64,000 nucleotides of DNA. It comes from Candidatus Woesearchaeota archaeon. Lineage in GTDB: Archaea; Nanobdellota; Nanobdellia; Woesearchaeales; GW2011-AR15. The notes below the pieces were generated by a model. That model saw nothing but the letters and a program-made list of their open reading frames with translations, had not been told where the DNA came from and made no database searches. Where the stretch lies: contig JAFGJW010000012.1 of assembly GCA_016928835.1 (NCBI GenBank), positions 33,223 to 97,222 of the forward strand, read 5' to 3'. Shown here one piece after another: positions 9,887 through 18,187 of this stretch; position 1 is the stretch's first letter; every line of letters begins with the position of its first letter. Position numbers and translations under genes: made by a program.

Positions 9887-10291
9887 ATGGAATTGGTTGT
9901 TGACGCTAATGTCTTATTTTCTGCGCTTGTTGCTACAACTGGGAGAACTTATGAGTTAATATTTAATGAAAGAGTAAAATTGTTTGCTCCAGAATTTCTC
10001 TTTGAAGAATTTGAAGAACACAAGGACGAAATACTGGAAAAATCTGGTTTGTCTGAAACTGACTTTAGGCTGTTCTTATCCTTAGTAAGTGCTGAAATAG
10101 AAATTGTCCCAAAATCTGAATTTGAAAAGCATATCCTATTAGCTGCAGAAGTAACTCCTGATCCAGATGATACTGAATATCTAGCTTTGGCAATGAAACT
10201 AAACTGCCCTGTCTGGTCAAATGATAAAAAGATGAAAGCCCAGAATAAAATAAAAATTTACAACACTCAGGAATTGCTAATGGTTTTGTAA
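9887..10291 (+). CDS. vapC: PIN-domain toxin ribonuclease (VapC-like)
   Basis: A 134-residue PIN domain, near the family's usual size. The expected acidic metal-binding residues are present: Asp in VVDANVL (residue 6), a central Glu in the FEEFEEH helix, Asp in DPDDTEYLALA (about residues 94-104) and Asp in WSNDKKM near the C terminus. VapC toxins are Mg-dependent endoribonucleases that often cleave tRNA or rRNA, held inactive by their VapB partner encoded just upstream. The gene pair stands alone with its own promoter, as mobile toxin-antitoxin loci often do. Confidence 0.85.
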   Translation: MELVVDANVLFSALVATTGRTYELIFNERVKLFAPEFLFEEFEEHKDEILEKSGLSETDFRLFLSLVSAEIEIVPKSEFEKHILLAAEVTPDPDDTEYLALAMKLNCPVWSNDKKMKAQNKIKIYNTQELLMVL

Positions 10292-10331
10292 ACACCCCAT
10301 TCTCGGTTTGAATCTATACCTAAGCTTATTT

Positions 10332-10901
10332 TCAGCACCCACTCACACTGCACAACCACCCCAAAAACAACCCCAAATAAACAACCCTGATAACAGTAGA
10401 AGTCAGCAGCTGTGTAAGTATTCTTGTTATATTCTTTGAAGTCCTTACTGCAAGAAAAGTTCCAACGCCTTCATTAAATATAATATAGGAAAACAAGCTA
10501 ACTAAATACAGATTATACTTGCCAAAAAAATGAACCGGGATCAAAACTAGTACTTTACATAAAATGCTTACAAAAGAGCTCATCTCAAAAGCCCCGCTTA
10601 ATAAGTCAGCAAAGAATAATGAAACTACAGCGACAAAGACTCCATGCCAGAATCCAAATGCACGCAGAGCAACAACACTAAACAAAATCACTGGCTCGAA
10701 TGTCATCGGTATTCCTAATCTTTTTCTCGCATACCTCACAATAAAAACAATAAAAGTGAAGAACAGAGTGAGCCATATTTCCTTAAATCGTATGTACAAA
10801 AGAATTATTACTACAATCAATAAGAACAGATTAACCATGACAAAAAAGCTTATCTTCTTTAGATTAAGGATTTCTTTAGTAGCATTGTTAAATGGGTTCA
10901 T
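10332..10901 (-). CDS. Small multi-pass membrane protein, paralogue of 17155-17739
   Basis: A 189-residue, very hydrophobic protein with about five or six membrane helices. A central GIPMTFEPV...AFGFWHG...SG pattern aligns with GLPTDFELS...AFGIKWG...SG in the protein at 17155-17739, so the two are diverged copies of one family. Its ATG overlaps the stop of the UPF0175 antitoxin by 4 nt, which places it as third gene of the toxin-antitoxin transcript. The topology loosely recalls small ECF-type or rod-shape MreD-type membrane proteins, but I cannot assign a function. Confidence 0.75.
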   Translation of the reverse strand: MNPFNNATKEILNLKKISFFVMVNLFLLIVVIILLYIRFKEIWLTLFFTFIVFIVRYARKRLGIPMTFEPVILFSVVALRAFGFWHGVFVAVVSLFFADLLSGAFEMSSFVSILCKVLVLIPVHFFGKYNLYLVSLFSYIIFNEGVGTFLAVRTSKNITRILTQLLTSTVIRVVYLGLFLGWLCSVSGC

Positions 10902-11191
10902 ATTTTCAAAGCTTGTTCTGCAGTTCTCAAAGACTCTTTGACATCATCAAGTGTAATATTCAATCTTACATTATATTCTCTTAATAAATCTATAAACTCG
11001 CTTAATGTAACTCCTGCTAATTTTGCTCCCAGACCCAGACTAACCTTTCTTTTCCTATAGAGGTCGACTGCTTTTGCTTTTTTTCCCTCATCCATTAGTG
11101 TTCTAATTACTTTAGACCTATTTTTTTTCAAAACTCGGCCGAAAAAATCTAACCCTTGCTCATCATCTATCCTAACTGATACTATTCCCAT
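10898..11191 (-). CDS. UPF0175-type antitoxin with helix-turn-helix
   Basis: A 97-residue protein. The middle (YRKRKVSLGLGAKLAGVTLSEF, split by family convention into a helix and a turn-helix) is the hallmark of UPF0175, whose members accompany DUF3368 PIN-type toxins as antitoxins. The C terminus (YNVRLNITLDDVKESLRTAE) also fits the family. It overlaps the upstream toxin by 20 nt and the downstream membrane gene by 4 nt. Toxin-first order is the reverse of the usual arrangement. Tandem 10-bp repeats before the toxin gene are the likely operator. Confidence 0.75.
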   Translation of the reverse strand: MGIVSVRIDDEQGLDFFGRVLKKNRSKVIRTLMDEGKKAKAVDLYRKRKVSLGLGAKLAGVTLSEFIDLLREYNVRLNITLDDVKESLRTAEQALKI

Positions 11192-11681
11192 TTTCCTTCA
11201 CCTTTTGCAAAAAATAATCATAGATCTCCTTTGAGTATCTTCCAATATCATAAAGCTTCTCAATCTTCTCAAGTGCTTCTTCTTTGGAGATTTTTGAATT
11301 TTTGTAGAGCAGGAATACAATAGCCATTGAACAGATAAATGGAGCTTCTTCAATTTTGCATAGTTTTATAAGCTCTCCATCATCAGTTAAGATAGCTCTG
11401 AATTTGTCCTTCTTAAACAGGGCATATGCAGCAGCTTCTCCTTCATGCAATCTGAATTCTTCTTGGTATGAGTGATACTTTTCTTTTTTTACATCTTCAA
11501 TTTTTATTTTTTGGTTTTCAATTTCTTTTTGAATTAGCTTGGCATCAAATGACTCCTTTTTTTTAATAAACTCGTCGTATACCTGGTTTGGTATAGTTAT
11601 TTTTTTCCCTATCTCTAAAAATGAACGCAGCGAACTGATTTTTGCTAATAGGATCAATGTTGAACTATTCGAAACAAACAT
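11172..11681 (-). CDS. PIN-like toxin of the DUF3368 type
   Basis: A 169-residue PIN-like protein opening FVSNSSTLILLAKI, the DUF3368 signature, except that the first acidic residue is Asn (residue 5) instead of the usual Asp. Other acidic positions remain: Glu in LHEGEAAAYAL (about residues 79-89) and Asp in ILTDDGEL (about 98-105). The start at 11681 follows TATA-like ATATTTAAAT (11704-11713) at leaderless spacing. It is first in a transcript with the antitoxin and a membrane protein. The Asn may weaken nuclease activity. Confidence 0.75.
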   Translation of the reverse strand: MFVSNSSTLILLAKISSLRSFLEIGKKITIPNQVYDEFIKKKESFDAKLIQKEIENQKIKIEDVKKEKYHSYQEEFRLHEGEAAAYALFKKDKFRAILTDDGELIKLCKIEEAPFICSMAIVFLLYKNSKISKEEALEKIEKLYDIGRYSKEIYDYFLQKVKENGNSIS

Positions 11682-11684
11682 ATT

Positions 11685-11704
11685 ACATTTGTAAACATTT
11701 GTAA
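11685..11704 (-). promoter_or_regulatory. Tandem 10-bp operator of the PIN/UPF0175 locus
   Basis: Two perfect adjacent copies of ACATTTGTAA (plus strand) at 11685-11694 and 11695-11704 lie between the TATA box and the toxin start codon (11679-11681). A protein bound here would cover the transcription start. One helical turn per repeat fits a dimer contacting one face of the DNA; the UPF0175 antitoxin is the obvious candidate binder. Confidence 0.5.
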
Positions 11705-11717
11705 TATTTAAATCTTT

Positions 11718-12230
11718 TCATTTTGAAGATAGAAACAATCTCTCCCTAACCGTGACAAAAAACTCCTTCTCCTGCAAATAATCCTCAAACGTCCATTTAA
11801 AACTTATTACATCATTCTTTTTGAAAATAAACATCAAATGCGCATACACCCCTTTATCTAAATATATTCTATGCGGCCTTGATTTGCAGCTAGCTACAAC
11901 TGACTTTTCTTTTGTCACATAGCCAGGGTCAAGATTAACTCTTCTCTTGCCTTCTTTACTTAACTCTTTTTCCAGCTTATTAGTTAACAATTTTATCTCA
12001 ACTAGATCCCCAATATCAATCTTTTCTTTAAATGAAATAAAAAATTTCTTTGTTTTTCCGAACTCTTCTTCATAATAGTCTGTGAAATCAAAAACAAAAC
12101 TTTTTCCTTCTAATTCTATTTCACCAAATTTATTAACTAAAAGATTAACTGTTTTTTCTTTTACGTTGTCATCAGAATACATTATTCCCATAACAAGAAC
12201 TGCTTTTTCCGGCATCATTAGCTTTGACAT
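11718..12230 (-). CDS. DUF4416 family protein
   Basis: A 170-residue protein matching the DUF4416 pattern throughout: GIMYSDD near the N terminus, FDFTDYYEEEFG in the first third, the family block KRRVNLDPGYVT, then PHRIYLDKGVYAHL and the C-terminal FKWTFEDYLQEKEFF. Family members are found in bacteria and archaea and have no established function. It is soluble with no signal peptide. The promoter lies in the 12231-12270 AT-rich stretch, upstream of which is the structured inverted-repeat element. It is transcribed away from the antiporter gene. Confidence 0.85.
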   Translation of the reverse strand: MSKLMMPEKAVLVMGIMYSDDNVKEKTVNLLVNKFGEIELEGKSFVFDFTDYYEEEFGKTKKFFISFKEKIDIGDLVEIKLLTNKLEKELSKEGKRRVNLDPGYVTKEKSVVASCKSRPHRIYLDKGVYAHLMFIFKKNDVISFKWTFEDYLQEKEFFVTVRERLFLSSK

Positions 12231-12269
12231 TAATATACTGAATATCTTTAATATTTAAATAATTTACAA

Positions 12270-12373
12270 GAAGAGTTTTTCTGGCGCAGGCGAGCCGAGG
12301 GATGGCTCCTTCGGAGTGGAGAGTAGCACAAATTTATGATTTGGGCGTCTGCCGCCAGAAAGAAAAACTCTTC
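12270..12373. repeat. 104-bp inverted-repeat element, possible structured RNA
   Basis: The ends (12270-12286 and 12353-12373) are complementary over about 16 bp, with a small purine bulge. Inside, CAGGCG (12287-12292) pairs with CGTCTG (12346-12351), followed by an AGCC/GGCT or CTCC-TTC-GGAG hairpin and a CAAAT/ATTTG hairpin (12329-12343). It is GC-richer than its surroundings and lies upstream of the antiporter's own TATA box (about 12432), so it is not in that gene's leader. It could be an independent RNA, a small non-autonomous element or a leader of the DUF4416 gene read on the minus strand. No T-loop or box C/D motif was found. Confidence 0.45.
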
Positions 12374-12476
12374 GTAAAACAAAATCTAGTTTTGAATTCA
12401 ATCTTTTTAAGTACTTTCTAGTAAACAGTAACCTTTATATAATCGATATGGATTTAGTAAATAAAAGAGGGGTTAA

Positions 12477-13727
12477 ATGGCAGTATTTGTATTGTTTTTC
12501 ATCGCAGCAGTGATTATATTCATCGGTTTTCTAGGCGAGATCATATTTGACAAGACTAATATACCTGATGTAATCTGGCTGATGCTCGTAGGCATTATTA
12601 TTGGCCTATTCTTCGGAGATTTCACAAAAGGAGACGCATTGACGCAGATCGCACCTGTTTTTACCACCTTTGCATTGGTCTTTATATTATTTGAAGGAGC
12701 AATTAATCTGAATATAACCTATGTCGCAAAAGGACTCTTAAAAGGTCTTAACCTTACTCTGGTCAATTTTATATTTTCTGCCTCTGCAATTGCAGTTATT
12801 ATGATGATGTTTGGCTGGGAATTATTGCCTGGTTTGCTGCTTGGCGCTGCTCTGGGCGGTGCTAGTTCTGCTGTTGTGGTGCCTATTGTTAAAAAACTGA
12901 AAATTAAAAAAGAATCTGCAACAGTTCTCACTATTGAGTCTGCTTTAAGCGATGTTTTATGCATAGTCTCTGCAATCACAATTATCAATATTATCAAGCT
13001 GAATACATTTAATCTGAGCAGTGTTCTGGCAAGCATACTCGGCGCATTTTCTATTGCTCTGCTCATTGGGGCAGTAGGGGGTTTCATTTGGGTCACTATT
13101 CAGAACTTCCTGCAAAAATTCAGTAAGAGTTATATGACTACAATCGCATTTCTACTGGTAATATATTCTTTTACTGAGTTTGTCGGGGCAAACGGCGCTA
13201 TTGCGTGCCTGGCATTTGGCTTGATGTTGGGCAATGCACATAAACTTAAGAGAAAATCAGATGAAGTATTTGCTCTTCCTCATGAGGCAAAATTCTTTTA
13301 CGCCGAGCTTACCTTTTTCATAAAATCATTTTTTTATGTTTATCTCGGCATGCTAATGGATTTCTCTAATCTCTATCTGGTGCTTATCGGTTTATTAATT
13401 ACGCTTGTGTTGTTTCTTTTGAGACCTTTGTCAATATTCCTTACTGTGGGTTCCAAAGCCGGGGAAAAGGACAGGATATTTATGGAGATTATGATTCCAA
13501 AAGGATTGGCTGCAGCTGTGCTGGCGCAATTAGCGCTGCAGGAGCAGATCCAGCATGCCGAATATTTTTCAACAATAGTTGTATCAGTCATACTTTTAAG
13601 TATCATATTGGCAACTGTGCTTGTATTCTTTACAGAAAGAGGCTCGTTTAAAGGTGTGCAGAAAACCCTGCATGATTTCCTTTTTACTTCTAAGTTAGGG
13701 GCAAATAAGGAAAATAATCAAAAGTAA
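12477..13727 (+). CDS. Cation/proton antiporter, CPA (NhaP/KefB) family
   Basis: A 416-residue integral membrane protein with about 12-13 helices and no large cytosolic domain. Hallmarks are the FVLFEG-like segment (ALVFILFEGAINL, about residues 65-78), a Gly/Ser-rich unwound-helix region (GGASSAVVVP, about 126-135) and ESALSD (about 154-159), where the Asp corresponds to the ion-binding acidic residue of the family. It would exchange Na+ or K+ for H+ to control pH and volume. The start has GAGGGG ahead of ATG and a TATA box (CTTTATATAATC, about 12431-12442). The gene is monocistronic. Confidence 0.85.
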   Translation: MAVFVLFFIAAVIIFIGFLGEIIFDKTNIPDVIWLMLVGIIIGLFFGDFTKGDALTQIAPVFTTFALVFILFEGAINLNITYVAKGLLKGLNLTLVNFIFSASAIAVIMMMFGWELLPGLLLGAALGGASSAVVVPIVKKLKIKKESATVLTIESALSDVLCIVSAITIINIIKLNTFNLSSVLASILGAFSIALLIGAVGGFIWVTIQNFLQKFSKSYMTTIAFLLVIYSFTEFVGANGAIACLAFGLMLGNAHKLKRKSDEVFALPHEAKFFYAELTFFIKSFFYVYLGMLMDFSNLYLVLIGLLITLVLFLLRPLSIFLTVGSKAGEKDRIFMEIMIPKGLAAAVLAQLALQEQIQHAEYFSTIVVSVILLSIILATVLVFFTERGSFKGVQKTLHDFLFTSKLGANKENNQK

Positions 13728-13862
13728 TGTCGCCCGAAACACTAACTCCATGCTTCATTGCTGGCTTTTAGCGTAAGCTCCACAAGGTACCTCTCGTGAC
13801 GGGCTGACATGTGCACGAACGTCCTATGATCATCTTTTCATCAATAGGAGTGAGTGTGCACA
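13727..13862 (+). other. Two-hairpin segment after the antiporter gene
   Basis: The 270 bp gap before rad50 begins with ATGTCGCCCG (13727-13736) pairing with CGGGCTGACAT (13800-13810), enclosing about 60 nt with a smaller hairpin. Directly after comes a second hairpin: TGTGCAC/GTGCACA (13810-13816/13856-13862) with an upper CCTAT/ATAGG stem and unpaired nucleotides on both sides between the stems, followed by ACA-like sequence. This could be a 3' untranslated structure, a terminator or an H/ACA-like guide RNA; no kink-turn was convincing. The rest of the gap up to the rad50 promoter shows nothing. Confidence 0.4.
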
Positions 13863-13966
13863 ATATTGATAAGGTTTTGTTATATAAAAATGTTGTGTGA
13901 AATTGAGGATGAGATGAATTTAGATATTTTTTTTATCAAATCCATAATTTTTTCCCACCCGCAACC

Positions 13967-13976
13967 TTTAAATATA
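13967..13976 (+). promoter_or_regulatory. TATA box of rad50
   Basis: TTTAAATATA-type box centred about 27 nt before the rad50 ATG with no ribosome site between, indicating a leaderless transcript. Confidence 0.6.
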
Positions 13977-13996
13977 TTCAAAAAATAACAACCTTT

Positions 13997-16465
13997 ATGA
14001 TTTTGCGTTCTATTAAATTAAGGAATATTCGCAGCTACAGGGAAGCCGAAGTTAGTTTCCCTGAGGGTTCTATTTTATTGGCAGGGGACATTGGCTCTGG
14101 CAAATCGACCATTCTATTAGCCATAGAATTTGCCCTATTTGGAATTAGGAGAGGTGAATTATCAGGAAGCGCATTATTAAGGTACGGCAAGAACCAGGGC
14201 GAGGTCGTTCTTGAATTTGAGGTTGATGATAAAGAAGTAATTATCCAGAGAACGCTGAAAAGAACAAGGCAGTCTATATTGCAGGATTCAGGATATGTTA
14301 TCATAAACGGCATAAAGTCTGAGCTTACACCAACAGAGCTTAAGTCAAAGGTGATAGAGCTAATGGGTTATCCAGAAGAGCTATTGACAAAATCAAAATC
14401 CTTAGTGTACAGATATACAGTGTATGTTCCGCAGGAGGAGATGAAACAGATACTCTATGAGGATAAGGAAATAAGGTTAAACACTTTGAGAAAGGTTTTC
14501 GGGATAGACAAATACAAGCAGGTTAGAGAAAACACTTTGATCTTCAACAGGGAATTAAAGAGGAAGGTCTCTGAATTGTCAACAAGGATAGAAGACCTCG
14601 AAGAAAAGCAGAAACAGAGATCAGAGAGAGAGCACAGCATTAAAGAGATAAATATTAAACTGGGTGAAATTGAATCAGAGCTAAAAGGCTTGAATAATGA
14701 TATTACAAAAAAGAAACAGGAACTTGAAAAATTGGACGAGCAGACTGCATATTCAAACCAGCTAATAAAAGAGCTTGAAGTTGCCAAAACAAAGGTAAAT
14801 GCTAATAAAAACCAGGTAAAAAAATTAATAGAAGATATAAGAGAGCTTAAGGAAAAAAATTCCCAGCTTCAAGAGCAAATAACTGCGTTTGGAGAATTGA
14901 AGGAAACAAAAGATGAGGAATCATTAGAATCTGAGATTGAGGAAAAACAAGAGCTGCTCAATAACCTGGTGAAAGACAAAGCTGCCACAGAAGAAAAGAT
15001 GAAAGCAGTGCAGAATCATATTGCGCTATTGAGGGATGAAATAAAAAAGCTTTCACAGGAATCCAAAGAGATTATTATCAAAGAGTCAACACTACAAAAT
15101 ATAGAGGACAGGATAGCTAATAAACCAAAATTTGAGAAAAAGCTCAGCGAGCTTGACCACAAAATAAAATTGCAGATAGCAGGCATAAACAAACTGGAAG
15201 AAAAACTTGACCATGCAGAGAGAATAAAGCAGGATATTATCAAATCAGATATTTGTCCTCTCTGCAAGCAGAACATAACCACTGGGCACAGGGATAGTGT
15301 TGTGAAACAGGAGAATCATTTAATCAAGCAGGTCCAGGACCAATTAAACAAACAGCTCGAGCAAAAATCAACAACAGAAAAAAATATCGATAAAGTGAAA
15401 TCAAGCATCAGCCTTGTCAGTAAAATGGAATCTCAGGCAGTACAATTGAGAACTGAGTTGAAAAATCTGGAAAAAAGCTCAAACTCAATAGTCCAAAAGC
15501 AGAAACAGCTATCAGAGCTCTCTGATAAGAAACAAGACTTAGAAAAAAAAATTGAGCACCTAAACGGCCTGGATATAGAGGGTATAAAAAATAAGATCGG
15601 AGCATGTCAGAAAAAATTGAAGCTTGCAAGGGAGCACAATACAAAATATCGGGAAAAGAAAAATATTGAGCAGATTTTGAAACAAAATATCTCATATATC
15701 TCCAGGCTTGAACAACAAGAAAAGGAGCTCATGGGCAATATACAACAACAAAGGGAGAGAATGGCACAGCTCACTAACCAGCTAGAGGGGTTAGAAAACC
15801 TGCCACAACTGTTCTTAAAAACAAAAGAGGAACTTGACAGACTGATGGAGAAAGAGAAATTGCTGGAAATCAGAAGAGGTGAATTCAACCAGGAAAAGAA
15901 ATCCTTACATGATATAATTGCAGACCTTAATAATGATATTGAGGCTAAACTGAATATTAAGGATAGACTTCAATACTGCAAAGAGATAAATAATTGGATA
16001 GAGGAATCTTTCCTGAACCTGATGTCGACGATTGAGAGACATGTCATGCTCACTATTTATAATGAATTCAACTCCTTGTTAAAAGAGTGGTTTGCACTCA
16101 TGATAGATAATATCGAGATAAAACTTGATGAAGAATTCACTCCAATAATAATCCAGAACAATTATGAAACAGAAGTAGAGAACCTTAGCGGGGGTGAGAA
16201 GACTGCTGTTGCACTCGCTTACAGGCTTGCTCTTAATAAGGTAATAAATGATTTGATTGCACAGATTAAGACAAAAGACCTAATCATACTGGACGAGCCT
16301 ACAGATGGTTTTTCATCAGAACAATTAGACAAGGTACGGGACGTGTTTGACCAGTTAGAGATGAAGCAGATAATCATTGTCAGTCATGAGCCCAAAGTTG
16401 AGACCTTTGTTGAGAATGTCATTAGGGTGGTTAAAACAGAGCATCAGAGCAAAATACTAATATAA
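13997..16465 (+). CDS. rad50: DNA double-strand break repair ATPase Rad50
   Basis: An 822-residue SMC-like protein. Walker A GDIGSGKST (residues 30-38), the Q-loop region around VPQEEM (about 145-150), long coiled coils (about 190-400 and 440-690), zinc hook CPLC (C420, C423), ABC signature LSGGEK (from 730), Walker B LIILDEP (about 761-767) and the switch His in IIIVSHEP are all present. With Mre11 it tethers and processes broken DNA ends; zinc-hook dimerisation joins two complexes. No mre11, herA or nurA is in the window, unlike the usual archaeal operon, so the partners must be elsewhere. Its 3' end overlaps the convergent orphan gene by 9 nt. Confidence 0.92.
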   Translation: MILRSIKLRNIRSYREAEVSFPEGSILLAGDIGSGKSTILLAIEFALFGIRRGELSGSALLRYGKNQGEVVLEFEVDDKEVIIQRTLKRTRQSILQDSGYVIINGIKSELTPTELKSKVIELMGYPEELLTKSKSLVYRYTVYVPQEEMKQILYEDKEIRLNTLRKVFGIDKYKQVRENTLIFNRELKRKVSELSTRIEDLEEKQKQRSEREHSIKEINIKLGEIESELKGLNNDITKKKQELEKLDEQTAYSNQLIKELEVAKTKVNANKNQVKKLIEDIRELKEKNSQLQEQITAFGELKETKDEESLESEIEEKQELLNNLVKDKAATEEKMKAVQNHIALLRDEIKKLSQESKEIIIKESTLQNIEDRIANKPKFEKKLSELDHKIKLQIAGINKLEEKLDHAERIKQDIIKSDICPLCKQNITTGHRDSVVKQENHLIKQVQDQLNKQLEQKSTTEKNIDKVKSSISLVSKMESQAVQLRTELKNLEKSSNSIVQKQKQLSELSDKKQDLEKKIEHLNGLDIEGIKNKIGACQKKLKLAREHNTKYREKKNIEQILKQNISYISRLEQQEKELMGNIQQQRERMAQLTNQLEGLENLPQLFLKTKEELDRLMEKEKLLEIRRGEFNQEKKSLHDIIADLNNDIEAKLNIKDRLQYCKEINNWIEESFLNLMSTIERHVMLTIYNEFNSLLKEWFALMIDNIEIKLDEEFTPIIIQNNYETEVENLSGGEKTAVALAYRLALNKVINDLIAQIKTKDLIILDEPTDGFSSEQLDKVRDVFDQLEMKQIIIVSHEPKVETFVENVIRVVKTEHQSKILI

Positions 16466-17092
16466 TGGAATTCTTCTCTCATAGCCAAAACCGCGCTCCC
16501 TCCCTTCAAGCTCTGTTGTATCAAATGAGAACTCAGTTCTATACTTTATAAGGTCAATACTGTGGGATCTTTTCAATGCGTAATAAGCAACAATCTGGAA
16601 TTCAGGAGCATTTATGTCAATTATGTCCTGTTTTTCAAATAGCAGCTCTATCTTCCCCTCAACAATATTGAATGTTAATGTGTTCTCTGTGTTCCTTTTA
16701 TCATAATAAGTAAAATTTATTCTGTCATGGATGCGGATTAGGTATTTATCAACATCAAGCCCGGTCAACTGGGTGTCGCAGGCCATATTATTAATAGAGA
16801 CAAGCCGGTTTATTTGAGAAGCGGCCATTAACAGCTGCTTAATGCTTTTCTCGTGAATATATATCCTTATATCGCATTGAATGCCGTTTTCAAAAACCTT
16901 TATTGTAACATTTGGATATTTTCTGTTCCATTCAGCTATGAGCTTCTTAAATTTTTCAAAGTCTATCCTGAATTTATAGTCAGCCTCGCCATATTCTCTG
17001 TCTACGGCGTAAGCAATACCAATAAGCAGGCCTAGATCTTTGGCAAAAGCCTCAATCTCTCTATTATCATAAACACTCAGAAGTTCAGCCAT
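16457..17092 (-). CDS. Unassigned 211-residue protein
   Basis: The ATG at 17092 lies about 30 nt after TTTTTATAAATAAG on the minus strand. The protein is soluble, mixed alpha/beta, with a Tyr/Arg-rich C terminus; no known motif is seen. It converges on rad50 and overlaps it by 9 nt. Neighbourhood alone does not prove a repair role. No homologous family comes to mind. Confidence 0.72.
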   Translation of the reverse strand: MAELLSVYDNREIEAFAKDLGLLIGIAYAVDREYGEADYKFRIDFEKFKKLIAEWNRKYPNVTIKVFENGIQCDIRIYIHEKSIKQLLMAASQINRLVSINNMACDTQLTGLDVDKYLIRIHDRINFTYYDKRNTENTLTFNIVEGKIELLFEKQDIIDINAPEFQIVAYYALKRSHSIDLIKYRTEFSFDTTELEGRERGFGYERRIPLY

Positions 17093-17154
17093 TCCATTAA
17101 GTACTGAAATTTTCTTATTTATAAAAATTATGTAATTATTATGAAAATGCTATT

Positions 17155-17739
17155 TTATAGAGTGAGGAGCTTAAGAACTATCTCGCTCATAGACATAAAA
17201 ACAAGTGTGTTAAAAACAAAGTTGGTGGAAGTATAAGATATATTTGTTGTGGGGTCAAGTCGAAGGACATTATGGGATACGAGGAACATTATTATGCAGT
17301 TCATGACAACAATCGCCATGCCAAGGGCTTTAACATTTACAAATCTAAAGACATGGGTGGCCAGTGCTGCAATGCAATATGTAATTATCATAAATATGTG
17401 ATCAACAATAATGCTTCCGCTGTATATGCTGGCAATCAATTTTGAAAATATGGCTATAAACAATCCCCACTTTATTCCAAAAGCCATTGTGGTTAGCACA
17501 GCTGCGAATGTCGACAGCTCAAAATCAGTCGGCAGACCTCTCTTCAGCTGGAATAATGCAAGATAAGCATTAAAAGCTACTGCAATGCTTAGAAATATGA
17601 CTAATTTTATATCAACGAATATGGACAACAATAATATTAAGATTGTCCCTATTAGTATTCTCTGGAATAATTTCCCTCTCAGAATTTGTGTGTAGTGCCT
17701 TTTCTCTATTTTCCTATGTTTCAAGATACAATAAAGCAA
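17155..17739 (-). CDS. Small multi-pass membrane protein, paralogue of 10332-10901
   Basis: A 194-residue protein with about six hydrophobic segments after a basic N terminus. It shares topology and a GLPTDFE...AFGIKWG...SG core with the 189-residue protein at 10332-10901, placing both in one family. Function is unknown. It follows the orphan gene 16457-17092 on the same strand with its own AT-rich upstream region, and lies head-to-head with the long S-layer upstream region. Confidence 0.7.
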   Translation of the reverse strand: MLYCILKHRKIEKRHYTQILRGKLFQRILIGTILILLLSIFVDIKLVIFLSIAVAFNAYLALFQLKRGLPTDFELSTFAAVLTTMAFGIKWGLFIAIFSKLIASIYSGSIIVDHIFMIITYCIAALATHVFRFVNVKALGMAIVVMNCIIMFLVSHNVLRLDPTTNISYTSTNFVFNTLVFMSMSEIVLKLLTL

Positions 17740-18187
17740 AACACTACAAGCTATAAATGTTTTGCTTGTGCCTATTGCTTGTGTCTATAAATACATTATT
17801 TTAATATTATGAGATAAAACCATTAAATCCAATAGCTTTAAAAACTATTACAAAATCTAGGTCATGAGCGGGGGTAAATTATTATAAGACACAATAATTT
17901 TCATGATTTTACGGTGGTTAAAATTTTCAATAGTTCATTTAAAAAGGAGCCAGAAACCAGTAATTTTTACTTAGAAGTTATGACTTGCCGAAACTCGAAA
18001 AAACTAGGGTTTCAGGGCTTGTATACAATTTTTGGCACTGTATTTTCTTTTTTTTTACGAAAACTTTATAAAGAGAGGACATTATACTCAACACTAAGAG
18101 GCAACTTTACAGAGTCGGCAGAGGAAGCTTACAGTAATAGAATAAAAAAAGGCATACTAGCCTAAAAAACACGGAGGTGTTTAGAAC
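17740..18187 (+). promoter_or_regulatory. S-layer gene upstream region and leader
   Basis: A 448 bp gap. The TATA box CTTTATAAAG (18064-18073) predicts a start near 18095 and a leader of about 90 nt. Just before the start codon AAACAC (18167-18172) and GTGTTT (18177-18182) are perfectly complementary and enclose GGAG (18173-18176), so the ribosome site sits in a hairpin loop. An 83-codon frame (17914-18165) crosses the TATA box and is not considered a gene. Nothing else recognisable occurs in 17740-18060 apart from poly-T tracts. Confidence 0.55.

Noticed and set aside
12270..12373. Riboswitch controlling the antiporter
   Set aside because: The antiporter's own TATA box (about 12432) lies downstream, so the element is not in its mRNA; no known riboswitch consensus was matched.
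17914..18165. 83-codon open frame upstream of the S-layer gene
   Set aside because: It spans the S-layer TATA box and leader, has no ribosome site and a composition unlike coding sequence.
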